Part shown: in pieces, positions 54,328-62,398 of the stretch
Layout: the number at the start of each line of letters is the position of its first letter
How positions within the stretch are numbered: the first letter of the stretch is position 1
Program-made: the position numbers and the translations under genes
NCBI RefSeq assembly: GCF_004843725.1
Contig: NZ_CP039451.1
Coordinates: 1 to 64,000, forward strand
Direction of reading: 5' to 3'
From: Psychroserpens sp. NJDZ02
GTDB taxonomy: Bacteria; Bacteroidota; Bacteroidia; Flavobacteriales; Flavobacteriaceae
Length of the DNA stretch: 64,000 bases
The notes under the pieces: generated by a model
The model's database searches: none
The model's input: the letters and a program-made list of their open reading frames with translations, nothing else
What the model was told of the DNA's origin: nothing

Positions 54328-55095
54328 ATGAAACGTTATTTACGAATTTTAAAGCCTACAAAGGTTTACAGCAGGCACGAATTATCTTCAAGTCATTTAA
54401 CAACATTAGAACCAGATACTATAATTTCTTTTAATAGAGAAAAAAGAAGAGATAAAGTAAACTGGATGGAAATTTACATTGAAGATAAAAAAGAAGCATA
54501 TATAAAAAAGGACCACGATAATTTTTATAAATGTCAAAATGTAATACTGGATGATGATTCGGTTCAAGGCTTTAGTGTTATTTATAAAACAAGTAAAAAA
54601 CCATTATTTGATTCCCTTTTTCACCAAAAAGACACTCTAACTGAAATAGAAAATATAGGTATTATCAAAGCTGAAAGTATTGAAGATGCTAAGGAAGGTA
54701 AAAAAATAGATATTCAATTAGCATATAATAAAGATTTGATACAAGTGGATCCTTTCGTTCTAAAAAAGAAAGAGCATTTTTATATAATTAATAATGTCTT
54801 TGGTAAAAAATATATTTTTATAGAAATCGATAATCTTAAAGGCAAAAAAGGTTTTATACTAAAAAAAACTAATTATACAAAAAAAGGAGACGAATGGATG
54901 AAACCAGTTATTGTTATAATAATGATTCTAGTTGTTGGTGGATTGATTTTAATTGGCTTATCTGCTGGCTGGCTTGCTATTAGTGGCTTAATGCTTATTC
55001 CCGCTGTTATTGTTGCTATTGTTGCTATTGTCGTGTTACAAATAATATTAATGATAATAAAAGGCATTTTTAATATCATTAGAAAACGTTTTTAA
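54328..55095 (+). CDS. Cassette 14: protein with C-terminal membrane helices, unknown function
   Basis: 255 residues. ATG 54328 (MKRYLRILKPTKVYS) is preferred; an in-frame start at 54211 lies in the attC-like site. The N-terminal 180 residues are charged and cytoplasmic in appearance, with an SH3-like start (YLRILKPTKVYSRHELSSSHLTTLEPDTIISF). Two or three strong hydrophobic helices fill about 190-248 (VIVIIMILVVGGLILIGL and following), then a basic RKRF end. Family not recognised. Confidence 0.62.
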   Translation: MKRYLRILKPTKVYSRHELSSSHLTTLEPDTIISFNREKRRDKVNWMEIYIEDKKEAYIKKDHDNFYKCQNVILDDDSVQGFSVIYKTSKKPLFDSLFHQKDTLTEIENIGIIKAESIEDAKEGKKIDIQLAYNKDLIQVDPFVLKKKEHFYIINNVFGKKYIFIEIDNLKGKKGFILKKTNYTKKGDEWMKPVIVIIMILVVGGLILIGLSAGWLAISGLMLIPAVIVAIVAIVVLQIILMIIKGIFNIIRKRF

Positions 55096-55158
55096 ATTTA
55101 TATCAAAATGATCAAGAATTATGAATTGATTTCAAACTAACACAAAGCACTATTAACA

Positions 55159-55490
55159 ATCGAATATACGACTCCGACTAAAATAGCCGGAGTGCGCCTC
55201 TCACACCACACGTACGTAACTACGTTGGTCCTTTCGTCCCTATTGCTACTAGCAATACAACTCAGGAACGTATACGGCGGTTAACCAAATGGAAGTTCGC
55301 GTATTATTAATATAATCTAACAAAGGCTTATACCCTTTTCGATTAAGCCTAGAAATTGTGATAGCAGGCTCTAAAATAAGATTTTAAACCACTCCACAAC
55401 CTCCCATCCTGGTTCTATTCCAAGCATAAGCTTGTCCTGGCTCTATACCTAACTGAATCAGATTTTTACGCTTAACTTTTAGATACATTT
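55159..55490 (-). mobile_element. Group II intron remnant (3' part) with RT fragment
   Basis: Degenerate copy at the right end of cassette 14. Domains V and VI are recognisable with substitutions (ATCGAATATACGACTCCG, GGAGTGCGCCTCTCACACC), and the domain V loop holds the same insert as copy 6 (55217-55268). About 200 bases of RT C-terminus follow (55285-55490), with frameshifts and stops. The 5' part is missing. Confidence 0.8.
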
Positions 55491-55601
55491 TTTTTAAAAA
55501 TATCTCATGTTAATACAAATGAATATAAACAAGAACCCGAAGTATTAAAATCCGAGTGTGTTTTTTTTACTAAATTAGCTTCTTAAACCTCAAAAAACAC
55601 A
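55491..55601 (+). repeat. Degenerate right half of attC-like site 14, end of the array
   Basis: TTTACTAAATTAGCTTCTTAAACC (starting near 55567) resembles the right-arm interior of the first-type sites (TACTAAATTAGTTGCTTAAACC), but the arm and the GTT core are not recognisable. This is taken as the right boundary of the array. Its left core would be TATTAACA at 55151-55158. Confidence 0.45.
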
Positions 55602-56114
55602 ATGGGAAAATATATAATTTGTTTCGAAAACTTTTCGTCCGGAGAAAAGAAAATAGATACGACAGTTTCTTCTAGCTTAGAAGTAATGGAACTATACAAA
55701 AGTATTAATTGGTTTAACCTATTAACTAAAGCTACAGATGCAAACCAAAACGACTCTGATATAGTTGATGACAACTCTTGGAATTTTTCGGTTACATTTA
55801 AAAACAACAAAAAAGAATCTATTATTCATATTCATCCACACCTTTACCCTAGTAAATCTGTACAACCAGAAGCAATTAAACTGGTGTTAGAATTTATGTC
55901 ATCTAAAATAGTGCCTACTTCAAAATTTAGTCAGCTTTTTGGAGGTTCTAAAGAAAAAGCTGTTGAAGAAAATAAAACTGCAGCTACAGGTGTTTTGCAA
56001 GAAGAGACAGTAACCCACCTAACTAATTTCTTAGACAATAACCACACAGATTTACAAAGATTTAATCATCTTTCGACAGATACAATTATTGACGAAAGCT
56101 ATACTGTATATTAA
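55602..56114 (+). CDS. Conserved protein of unknown function
   Basis: Soluble protein of 170 residues without signal peptide. It has strands such as KYIICFENFSSGEKKIDTTV and WNFSVTFKNNKKESIIHIHPHLYP and a low-complexity Glu/Lys/Ala linker (GGSKEKAVEENKTAATG). No family recognised. It directly follows the degenerate end of the array and could be a former last cassette; an intrinsic terminator follows about 75 bases later. Confidence 0.6.
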   Translation: MGKYIICFENFSSGEKKIDTTVSSSLEVMELYKSINWFNLLTKATDANQNDSDIVDDNSWNFSVTFKNNKKESIIHIHPHLYPSKSVQPEAIKLVLEFMSSKIVPTSKFSQLFGGSKEKAVEENKTAATGVLQEETVTHLTNFLDNNHTDLQRFNHLSTDTIIDESYTVY

Positions 56115-56454
56115 TTCAGAATCTATACAGATGATCTTACCAAAATGTAAGCATATTTAACGGCTAAATACAATGTTTTTATAGTAGTCAAAAAATCTAG
56201 AACGCTTATTTCTCTAGATTTTTTTGAAGGTTAACTTGTTAGCATTGCTTATAAAATGTACTCAAACGCAATAAATAGCACCTATTTTAATTACAACTTT
56301 ATATCGAAATATGACGTGATTTGACTTACGAAGCACTTACTCGAATGTTAAATTTTAAGCGTTGAAAGCGATTAAAAATATATTACCAAAATACTATTGA
56401 ATATTAATTAAACCGCACTGTAAAGAAACGAATCTATAAATTCACTCCATCAAT
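56115..56454. other. Intergenic region between convergent genes
   Basis: Contains one terminator hairpin (56190-56226). The remaining 220 bases are A/T-rich without an ORF or a repeat that I can recognise. Confidence 0.6.
56190..56226. terminator. Terminator hairpin
   Basis: AAAAATCTAGA and TCTAGATTTTT with an 11-base loop, flanked by A and T runs; it can serve both strands. Confidence 0.8.
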
Positions 56455-57171
56455 TTACTTCCAAATACCCGATTTAATATAACCAAAAATGCCTAATGTC
56501 AGCATAAAAATAAAAAACACAAGAATCCCTGAAATAAAAATAGGCATTTCATTTCCGTAAAACAGTGCATAAATAAGTAATGCATCAAAACCAATCATTA
56601 TAAGCGGAAGAAAAAACTTAAGACCAACCACTTTTATAACTTCTAAATAACCACTCATATTTATTCCCCCTGCATAAAGAATAATGCCCGTAAATGAGAA
56701 TATAAAAATCACTCCAAAAAGTATGGCTGCTGCAAGTTCTAATGCCAAAATAAACCCAAGCGGAATGAGTTTTCCTGTGTCTTCATTATAGTTTATATAA
56801 TAACTATTTTGCAAACTTCCAGAAGAGAAACTTAGTTCTTCAATGACTGTAGCTCCTGATTGCGTTGTAAAAGTAACTATCGGAGAATACATCGTACCAT
56901 CTTCTGTAGATTTTGAAACAGAATCAATAACTTCTGCTGTATAGTTTGTCCCAAACGGAATGGCATAAAGATCTTTAATAGCGGTCGATATTAAAAAGAA
57001 AACCAATACTGTAAACAGATTAATTGCACCAACAATCAAAGCGATATATCCAAACCCTATACAACCTGTTTTTCCTGATCGTTTCGCAATAAAGAAAGTT
57101 AATAATAGGGTTAGCGCTAAAAAACCATAGGTATAATTAACGGGTATTACTTGGTATAAAAAAAAATTCAT
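56455..57171 (-). CDS. DUF3592-like membrane protein
   Basis: 238 residues with about five hydrophobic helices (for example 13-29, 35-66, 145-170, 186-206, 212-232) and a soluble loop. The loop GTNYTAEVIDSVSKSTEDGTMYSPIVTFTTQSGATVIEE...YNEDTGKLIPLG has the pattern of DUF3592 (a strand pair V-x-V-...-YxPxVxF-x-x-x-G, then a Y-D/N-P-x-x-x-A-like motif). Function unknown; single gene. Confidence 0.7.
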   Translation of the reverse strand: MNFFLYQVIPVNYTYGFLALTLLLTFFIAKRSGKTGCIGFGYIALIVGAINLFTVLVFFLISTAIKDLYAIPFGTNYTAEVIDSVSKSTEDGTMYSPIVTFTTQSGATVIEELSFSSGSLQNSYYINYNEDTGKLIPLGFILALELAAAILFGVIFIFSFTGIILYAGGINMSGYLEVIKVVGLKFFLPLIMIGFDALLIYALFYGNEMPIFISGILVFFIFMLTLGIFGYIKSGIWK

Positions 57172-57479
57172 TTTGGTTGTTTTAACAAAAATACGTCTTG
57201 CAATATTACAAAGAAAAAATTGTAGAAACAGACGACTTTACCCAATTAATAGTGTTGCACTATTAGAAGGAATCCCAAATATAGTTTTGCTTATTATGAT
57301 AATATTATTTGAACATATAGAAACTATTAGACTAATCGCATTACCGCTAATGACGCATTATCCTTCACACTTTTAAACATCCACTATTAATGTTGTAAAA
57401 AATAAACCGCTTAAAGTGAAGCTATTAGAACACGTAGGGCTAAATAAGATCACTATGCTAACTAATATAACAACAAAAT

Positions 57480-57513
57480 AAAAAGGGCTCCTTATAGTAA
57501 AGAGCCCTTTTTA
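57480..57513 (-). terminator. Terminator of the beta-helix lipoprotein gene
   Basis: GGGCTC/GAGCCC stem with an A run on one side and a T run on the other, 20 bases after the lipoprotein gene's stop on the minus strand; symmetrical enough to act in both directions. Confidence 0.82.
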
Positions 57514-57532
57514 ATTAGTAGTATCTTAGTCT

Positions 57533-59212
57533 TTAATTTTCATAAGCTCCCATATTCCAAAGCCCTGTATCAGGTCTAGTAACTTGATTTATATCAACTC
57601 TTATATCTAGACCATATAAAGTCTCAAAAAGAGCATATACATCAACTGTTAAATCAATTGCGGATAAACCACTACCAACAGCCGAACTAGCCGATTGTAA
57701 TGAAAAATCATCTGAACTAGTATCTACAAACAAAGGTGCGGCACTAATACAACCTTCTCCTTTACTAAAAGCGGCTTGAAAACTCTCAAGATTATGTGTA
57801 ACTCCATTACTCCATCTAATTTTAGCTTCCGCATCAAAGTGGTTATTTCTAAGTGTAGATAACGTTCCTGTCTGATAACTATCCTCAAGCATAATATCAA
57901 AGTCTCTAGTATTAGAAATAACGTTATTTTCCATAATCATAGTAGAATTATAGTATCCATTTCCAATTGCAATATCACTATCTACAATGGTGTTATTAAT
58001 AATATATCTTGGTGTAGCACCATTATTAATCTCAATCCCTAAACCTTCTGTTGCTCCATTATAAGCCGTACCAGTTATAGTGACATCTTTGATTAAATTA
58101 CCAATAATAAAAACACTTTGACCAATAGATCCCGCACCTCCATTATCACTTGCGCCACGAATACCTGTATATACATTTGAAATTTGATTAAAAAGAATCC
58201 AAACACGATCAGGGGCATATTGGAAACCAATACCTTTAGATGGTGACCAAGGTGTGTCAATAATATCATGAACATTATTCTCACTAATAATAATATCTAA
58301 AGCATATTTTATACCAATACCGGCCTGCGCAATATTATGGATATGATTACGTCCTATATAAATATGATGCGTAGTTGCTTGACGATCTATAGAACCCGCT
58401 TCGACTTGAAGTCCTGCAGACGAGTCACTAAATTCATTATCTACCACCCACATATTGCTTGTGTAACTTTGAATAGAACATCCTCTAGCATCAATATCAA
58501 CTTCCGAATCAAGCGGTCCAATTCTATGTGCTTTATTGTTATAAATAATAATATCGCTTGCTGGATCGTCAACTAAACCAACAGTACTTATCAAAATACC
58601 ACCAGCAACATCAACCTCGCCTTTCATTTCACTATTTCTAATTAAGATATGATCGACTTGAGATCCTGAAACATAAGATCCTAGTTGCACACGACCATTA
58701 GAGTGAAAATAAAAATTATCCAAATACACATAACTTCCTGAAACTAGTAGTTTGTTACCTGTAATTTCGGCTCTATCATCTGCATCACCAACAATCCAAG
58801 TAGGACCACTAACACCAGCAACCCATGCATCTCCAGTACCTTCTCCCCTAAGTTTAATGTCATTTTGCACATAATTATAATTCCCCTTAACTACAACATA
58901 GGATCCTGCCGGAACAGGAAAAGGAATTGTTTTACGTGGCGTACTTGGCGTACCATAGGTATTATCCGTATCAGAGCCAACAGAATACTCTACAAAATAA
59001 TAACCTGTTAGTTCTGTCTCCCATTCACTAGGTCGCTCTGGACTCTCAATATCTGGAGAAATCCAAGCATTAGGAATCCCTATAGGGGGCACATAATCAC
59101 CTTCCACCTCAGAATTAGGTAACTCCTCAGTGTTAGAGTTATTAATATCATCATCACTACAACTCGTGACAACAATAAATAGTAAACAAATTGACAACAA
59201 AACTCTTTTCAT
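57533..59212 (-). CDS. Right-handed parallel beta-helix lipoprotein
   Basis: 559 residues. The ATG at 59212 starts a lipoprotein signal (MKRVLLSICLLFIVVTSC) with lipidation at Cys18, followed by an acidic SDDD tether typical of surface-exposed lipoproteins in Bacteroidota; an in-frame start 18 codons earlier is unlikely. The body has many short beta-helix coils (NNTIVDSDIAIGNGYY, IIISENNVHDII, ILIRNSEMKGEVD) like NosD/pectate-lyase-type right-handed helices. Polysaccharide binding or cleavage at the surface is plausible. No SusC/D genes are adjacent. Confidence 0.8.
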   Translation of the reverse strand: MKRVLLSICLLFIVVTSCSDDDINNSNTEELPNSEVEGDYVPPIGIPNAWISPDIESPERPSEWETELTGYYFVEYSVGSDTDNTYGTPSTPRKTIPFPVPAGSYVVVKGNYNYVQNDIKLRGEGTGDAWVAGVSGPTWIVGDADDRAEITGNKLLVSGSYVYLDNFYFHSNGRVQLGSYVSGSQVDHILIRNSEMKGEVDVAGGILISTVGLVDDPASDIIIYNNKAHRIGPLDSEVDIDARGCSIQSYTSNMWVVDNEFSDSSAGLQVEAGSIDRQATTHHIYIGRNHIHNIAQAGIGIKYALDIIISENNVHDIIDTPWSPSKGIGFQYAPDRVWILFNQISNVYTGIRGASDNGGAGSIGQSVFIIGNLIKDVTITGTAYNGATEGLGIEINNGATPRYIINNTIVDSDIAIGNGYYNSTMIMENNVISNTRDFDIMLEDSYQTGTLSTLRNNHFDAEAKIRWSNGVTHNLESFQAAFSKGEGCISAAPLFVDTSSDDFSLQSASSAVGSGLSAIDLTVDVYALFETLYGLDIRVDINQVTRPDTGLWNMGAYEN

Positions 59213-59359
59213 ACTTATTATTTTATTAATTAAGATAAATTTTAAAATTACTACTCTAACACACAAACCTAAATCGAATGTTTTTCAATAATTTATTTCT
59301 CCTCTAATGTATGCAATACAAAGCTCTAATAACCTATAAAATGAATTTAATTCTATGAA

Positions 59360-59394
59360 CAAAAAAAACTTCAGTTTTCACTGAAGCTTTTTTA
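59360..59394 (-). terminator. Terminator of the murA operon
   Basis: CTTCAGT/ACTGAAG stem with a short loop; on the minus strand it is followed by a T run, 17 bases after the murA stop. Confidence 0.85.
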
Positions 59395-59410
59395 CAAATT
59401 ATTTTATTTT

Positions 59411-60727
59411 TTAATTTCCTTCTATACGTTCAATCTTAGCACCAATAGCTTGTAAACGCTCTACAATTTTTTGATAACCTCTATCTATTTGTTCAATATT
59501 ATGAATTGTTGACGTTCCTTTTGCCGATAATGCAGCGATTAATAAAGAGATTCCTGCTCTAATATCTGGTGATACCATGGTTGTCGCTTTTAATTGCGAG
59601 TTAAAATCATGCCCCATAACGGTTGCTCTGTGTGGATCGCACAATATAATTTTTGCTCCCATATCAATAAGTTTATCGACAAAAAACAAACGACTTTCAA
59701 ACATTTTTTGATGCACTAGCACTTCTCCTTTTGCTTGTGTGGCTACTACTAAGACAATACTTAATAAATCTGGAGTAAAACCAGGCCAAGGCGCATCTGC
59801 AATAGTTAAAATAGAACCATCAATATAGTTTTGAATTTCGTAACCATCTTTATGTGCAGGAATATGGATATCATCACCTTGTCTTTCGACAGTAATTCCT
59901 ATTTTTCTAAACACATCTGGTATTTGACCTAAATCATCCCAGCTTACGTTTTTAATGGTTAATTCACTTTTTGTCATAGCAGCCAAACCAATCCAACTAC
60001 CAATTTCAATCATATCAGGTAGCATCGTGTGCTCCGTTCCTCCTAAACTATCAACACCTTCAATAGTTAGTAGGTTAGATCCAACACCAGTAATTTTCGC
60101 CCCCATTCTATTCAGCATTTTACATAATTGCTGTAAATAAGGTTCGCAAGCGGCATTATATATTGTTGTTGTTCCTTCTGCCATAACAGCAGCCATTACA
60201 ATATTAGCCGTACCTGTTACAGACGCTTCATCTAAAAGCATATCTGTTCCAACAAGCTTATCAGCCTCTACACCATAAAAATAATCTTCACGATTATATC
60301 TAAACTTAGCCCCTAATTTTATAAAGCCTTCAAAGTGTGTATCTAAACGACGACGTCCAATTTTATCTCCTCCTGGCTTTGGGATGTACCCTTTACCAAA
60401 ACGCGCTAATAATGGTCCCACCATCATAATAGATCCTCTTAGCCCACTACCCTCTTTTTTAAAATCGGCAGTTTGCATGTACTCTAAGTCAATCTCATCT
60501 GCTTGAAAAGCGTATGATTCGTCTTTTAACTTTTCAACCTTAACACCTAAATTTCCTAAAAGCGATATCAACTTGTTAATATCAATAATATCAGGAATAT
60601 TATTTATGGTTACTTTTTCTGGAGTTAATAAAACCGCACATAATATTTGTAATGCTTCGTTTTTTGCGCCCTGAGGTTGTATGTCTCCTTTAAGTTGGTG
60701 ACCACCTTCAATTTTAAATGTTCCCAT
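59411..60727 (-). CDS. murA: UDP-N-acetylglucosamine 1-carboxyvinyltransferase
   Basis: First committed step of peptidoglycan synthesis: transfers enolpyruvate from PEP to UDP-GlcNAc. 438 residues. N-terminal GAKNEALQILCAVLLT carries the substrate-binding Lys-Asn; GSGLRGSIMMVGPLLARFG is conserved. The active-site loop reads KPGGDKIGRRRLD, with Asp121 where Escherichia coli MurA has Cys115, the residue alkylated by fosfomycin; such Asp forms are known to be fosfomycin-insensitive. The gene follows DUF4290 by eight bases. Confidence 0.96.
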   Translation of the reverse strand: MGTFKIEGGHQLKGDIQPQGAKNEALQILCAVLLTPEKVTINNIPDIIDINKLISLLGNLGVKVEKLKDESYAFQADEIDLEYMQTADFKKEGSGLRGSIMMVGPLLARFGKGYIPKPGGDKIGRRRLDTHFEGFIKLGAKFRYNREDYFYGVEADKLVGTDMLLDEASVTGTANIVMAAVMAEGTTTIYNAACEPYLQQLCKMLNRMGAKITGVGSNLLTIEGVDSLGGTEHTMLPDMIEIGSWIGLAAMTKSELTIKNVSWDDLGQIPDVFRKIGITVERQGDDIHIPAHKDGYEIQNYIDGSILTIADAPWPGFTPDLLSIVLVVATQAKGEVLVHQKMFESRLFFVDKLIDMGAKIILCDPHRATVMGHDFNSQLKATTMVSPDIRAGISLLIAALSAKGTSTIHNIEQIDRGYQKIVERLQAIGAKIERIEGN

Positions 60728-60735
60728 AAATAGTA

Positions 60736-61401
60736 TTAGTATCGTTTTCTGTTTCGGTTTAGAGTATTATTTTTTTTGTGATTTGGCACTTTTTTGTGAC
60801 TAGAAGTGGTCGAATATTTTTTACCACTTGAAGCTTTCATTAAGCGTCCAGAATCGGTCAGTGCTTCTTCACTACCTTTTAGGTTTATTTTACCATCAGA
60901 TAATTCAAACAAATGAATAAAAATCACGCTGTCTTCCACCGTATCTTTATTCCAATTTAAAAAACACTTTTTCATGTGATTTGCAATCGTGTACGTCAGC
61001 GCTTCCTTCATCTCACCATCTTCCCATGTATTAGCCACATCAATCATTGTCTTTATGTTATTACCATAAAAACGATATTTGGGGAAATTTTGTGGGTATT
61101 CTAAAGGTGCTGGACGTTCTGACAGTTCTTCTTCCGAAGGTACGCCATAAGGTGAGTCCGCATCAAGCTCAAAATTAGCCATTATAAATAGCTGATCCCA
61201 AAGCTTGTGTTGGAAATCGGCAACATCACGCAAATGTGGTTGCATATTACCCATTACCGCTATAATAGATTTCGCCAATTTATTACGCTCCTCTTTGGTC
61301 TCTCTTGTTTTTGCGTAATTAATCATTTTTTGAATATGGCGTCCATACTCAGGAATAATTAAATGCTCACGCTCTGTGTTGTACTCTATGTCGTCTATCA
61401 A
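60736..61401 (-). CDS. DUF4290 family protein
   Basis: 221 residues, soluble. It begins DIEYNTEREHLIIPEYGRHIQKMINYAKTRETKEER, the hallmark of DUF4290, a Bacteroidota-specific family located beside murA. The C-terminal 35 residues are very basic and Ser/Lys-rich (HKKVPNHKKNNTLNRNRKRY), suggesting nucleic-acid or envelope contact. The function is unknown; coupling to murA hints at a cell-wall link. Confidence 0.88.
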   Translation of the reverse strand: MIDDIEYNTEREHLIIPEYGRHIQKMINYAKTRETKEERNKLAKSIIAVMGNMQPHLRDVADFQHKLWDQLFIMANFELDADSPYGVPSEEELSERPAPLEYPQNFPKYRFYGNNIKTMIDVANTWEDGEMKEALTYTIANHMKKCFLNWNKDTVEDSVIFIHLFELSDGKINLKGSEEALTDSGRLMKASSGKKYSTTSSHKKVPNHKKNNTLNRNRKRY

Positions 61402-61472
61402 AATAAAAAAAGTGTAGAATTTATAAGTGTTGCATCGAAGTTTCTAATGCTTGTGCAAAATACAAAAAAAAA

Positions 61473-61766
61473 CTAAAGACTAATCACGCCTTCTACTTTT
61501 TCTGTAACTTCTAAATATTTTTCTACAACATGATCCGGATTATTCATTATAACTCTAATAGATACACTTGTATATTTACCGTTACTAGATTCTTTTGTTC
61601 TAATTACAGATCCCATATTATCAAAAATAGCTTCGACTTCTGCCATTTTTTCTAAATCAGAGATTATAATAAATTTATATAAATATTCACTGGGCCACGT
61701 TGATGTGTCCAATAATTGTTCTTTTAATTTTGCGTAAAATTCTTCTGGATTTGGTGTCTTATTCAT
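61473..61766 (-). CDS. DUF493 family protein
   Basis: 97 residues of the DUF493 (YbeD-like, ferredoxin-fold) family: WPSEYLYKFIIISDLEKMAEVEAIF, then GKYTSVSIRVIMNNPDHVVEKYLEVTEKVEGV. ACT-like fold proteins of unclear regulatory role. It is 71 bases upstream of DUF4290 on the same strand and divergent from the AAA ATPase gene. Confidence 0.87.
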   Translation of the reverse strand: MNKTPNPEEFYAKLKEQLLDTSTWPSEYLYKFIIISDLEKMAEVEAIFDNMGSVIRTKESSNGKYTSVSIRVIMNNPDHVVEKYLEVTEKVEGVISL

Positions 61767-61855
61767 GCCTATTTTATAAACAACAAATATACCATTTTGT
61801 TTATATTTTTTTTTAATGAATTAATTTCGGATTTTTACACATAAATTAATTTCAA

Positions 61856-62398
61856 TTGAAAGCAAAAAAAATAGTTATTACCGGAGGCCCAAGTACAGGA
61901 AAGTCAGCAATTATTGACGAATTAACAAAACGAGGCTACACCTGCTACGAAGAAATATCTCGTCAAGTCACACTTGAAGCAAGAGAAAAAGGGATTGAAC
62001 AAATGTTTTTGACTGAACCTTTATTATTTAGTGAGTTATTATTAAAAGGAAGAGAACAACAGTACGTAGACGCTGTTAATAGTACTAGCGAGTTTGTGTT
62101 TTTGGACAGAGGTGTACCTGACGTTGTGGCATACATGGACTATGCTAAGGAAGACTATCCTGAAAAATTTACTAAATCCTGTATTGACAACACTTACGAC
62201 TACGTCTTTATTTTAGCCCCATGGCAAGAAATTTATAAAAGTGATGCCGTACGTTATGAAAGCTTTGAACAAGCTAAAATTATACATCAAAATCTATTAA
62301 AAAGTTACGAAAAATACGATTATAACTTGCAAGATGTTCCTTTTGGTAGTATTGAGACTAGAGCGCAACATATATTAGACGTGGTTAAAGCCTTATAA
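61856..62398 (+). CDS. AAA-family ATPase (NadR/AAA_28-like)
   Basis: 180 residues with Walker A GGPSTGKS (about 9-16), an FLDRG strand acting as Walker B-like (about 83-87), and VFILAPWQEIYKSDAVRYES with Arg residues of a lid. It resembles the NadR C-terminal kinase and AAA_28 proteins, so a nucleotide or nicotinamide-riboside-type kinase activity is possible. Start is TTG at 61856, the only candidate before the Walker motif. Its stop overlaps the recQ start (TAATG), so the two are coupled. Confidence 0.78.
   Translation: MKAKKIVITGGPSTGKSAIIDELTKRGYTCYEEISRQVTLEAREKGIEQMFLTEPLLFSELLLKGREQQYVDAVNSTSEFVFLDRGVPDVVAYMDYAKEDYPEKFTKSCIDNTYDYVFILAPWQEIYKSDAVRYESFEQAKIIHQNLLKSYEKYDYNLQDVPFGSIETRAQHILDVVKAL

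Larger units (their letters stand above)
29389..55590 (+). other. Integron-like cassette array with attC-like sites, no integrase in window
   Basis: Fourteen consecutive segments each start with G|TT plus about seven variable bases and end with the reverse complement of that start. Starts are at 29389, 29903, 30877, 35031, 36201, 38819, 40346, 43936, 45462, 48211, 49536, 50909, 52137 and 54265. Between an end (...AAC) and the next start (GTT...) lies an imperfect palindrome of about 120-200 bp. Nearly all genes read rightward. This is the organisation of integron cassettes, where TTRRRY at a cassette start is complementary to RYYYAA at its own attC. No tyrosine recombinase is present here. 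The left boundary at 29389 has no palindrome on its left and could be an attI-like site. Confidence 0.72.

Noticed and set aside
57173..57376. A 67-codon open frame on the plus strand
   Set aside because: No recognisable features, lies in the divergent upstream region of the DUF3592 gene, and uses codons and composition typical of non-coding sequence.
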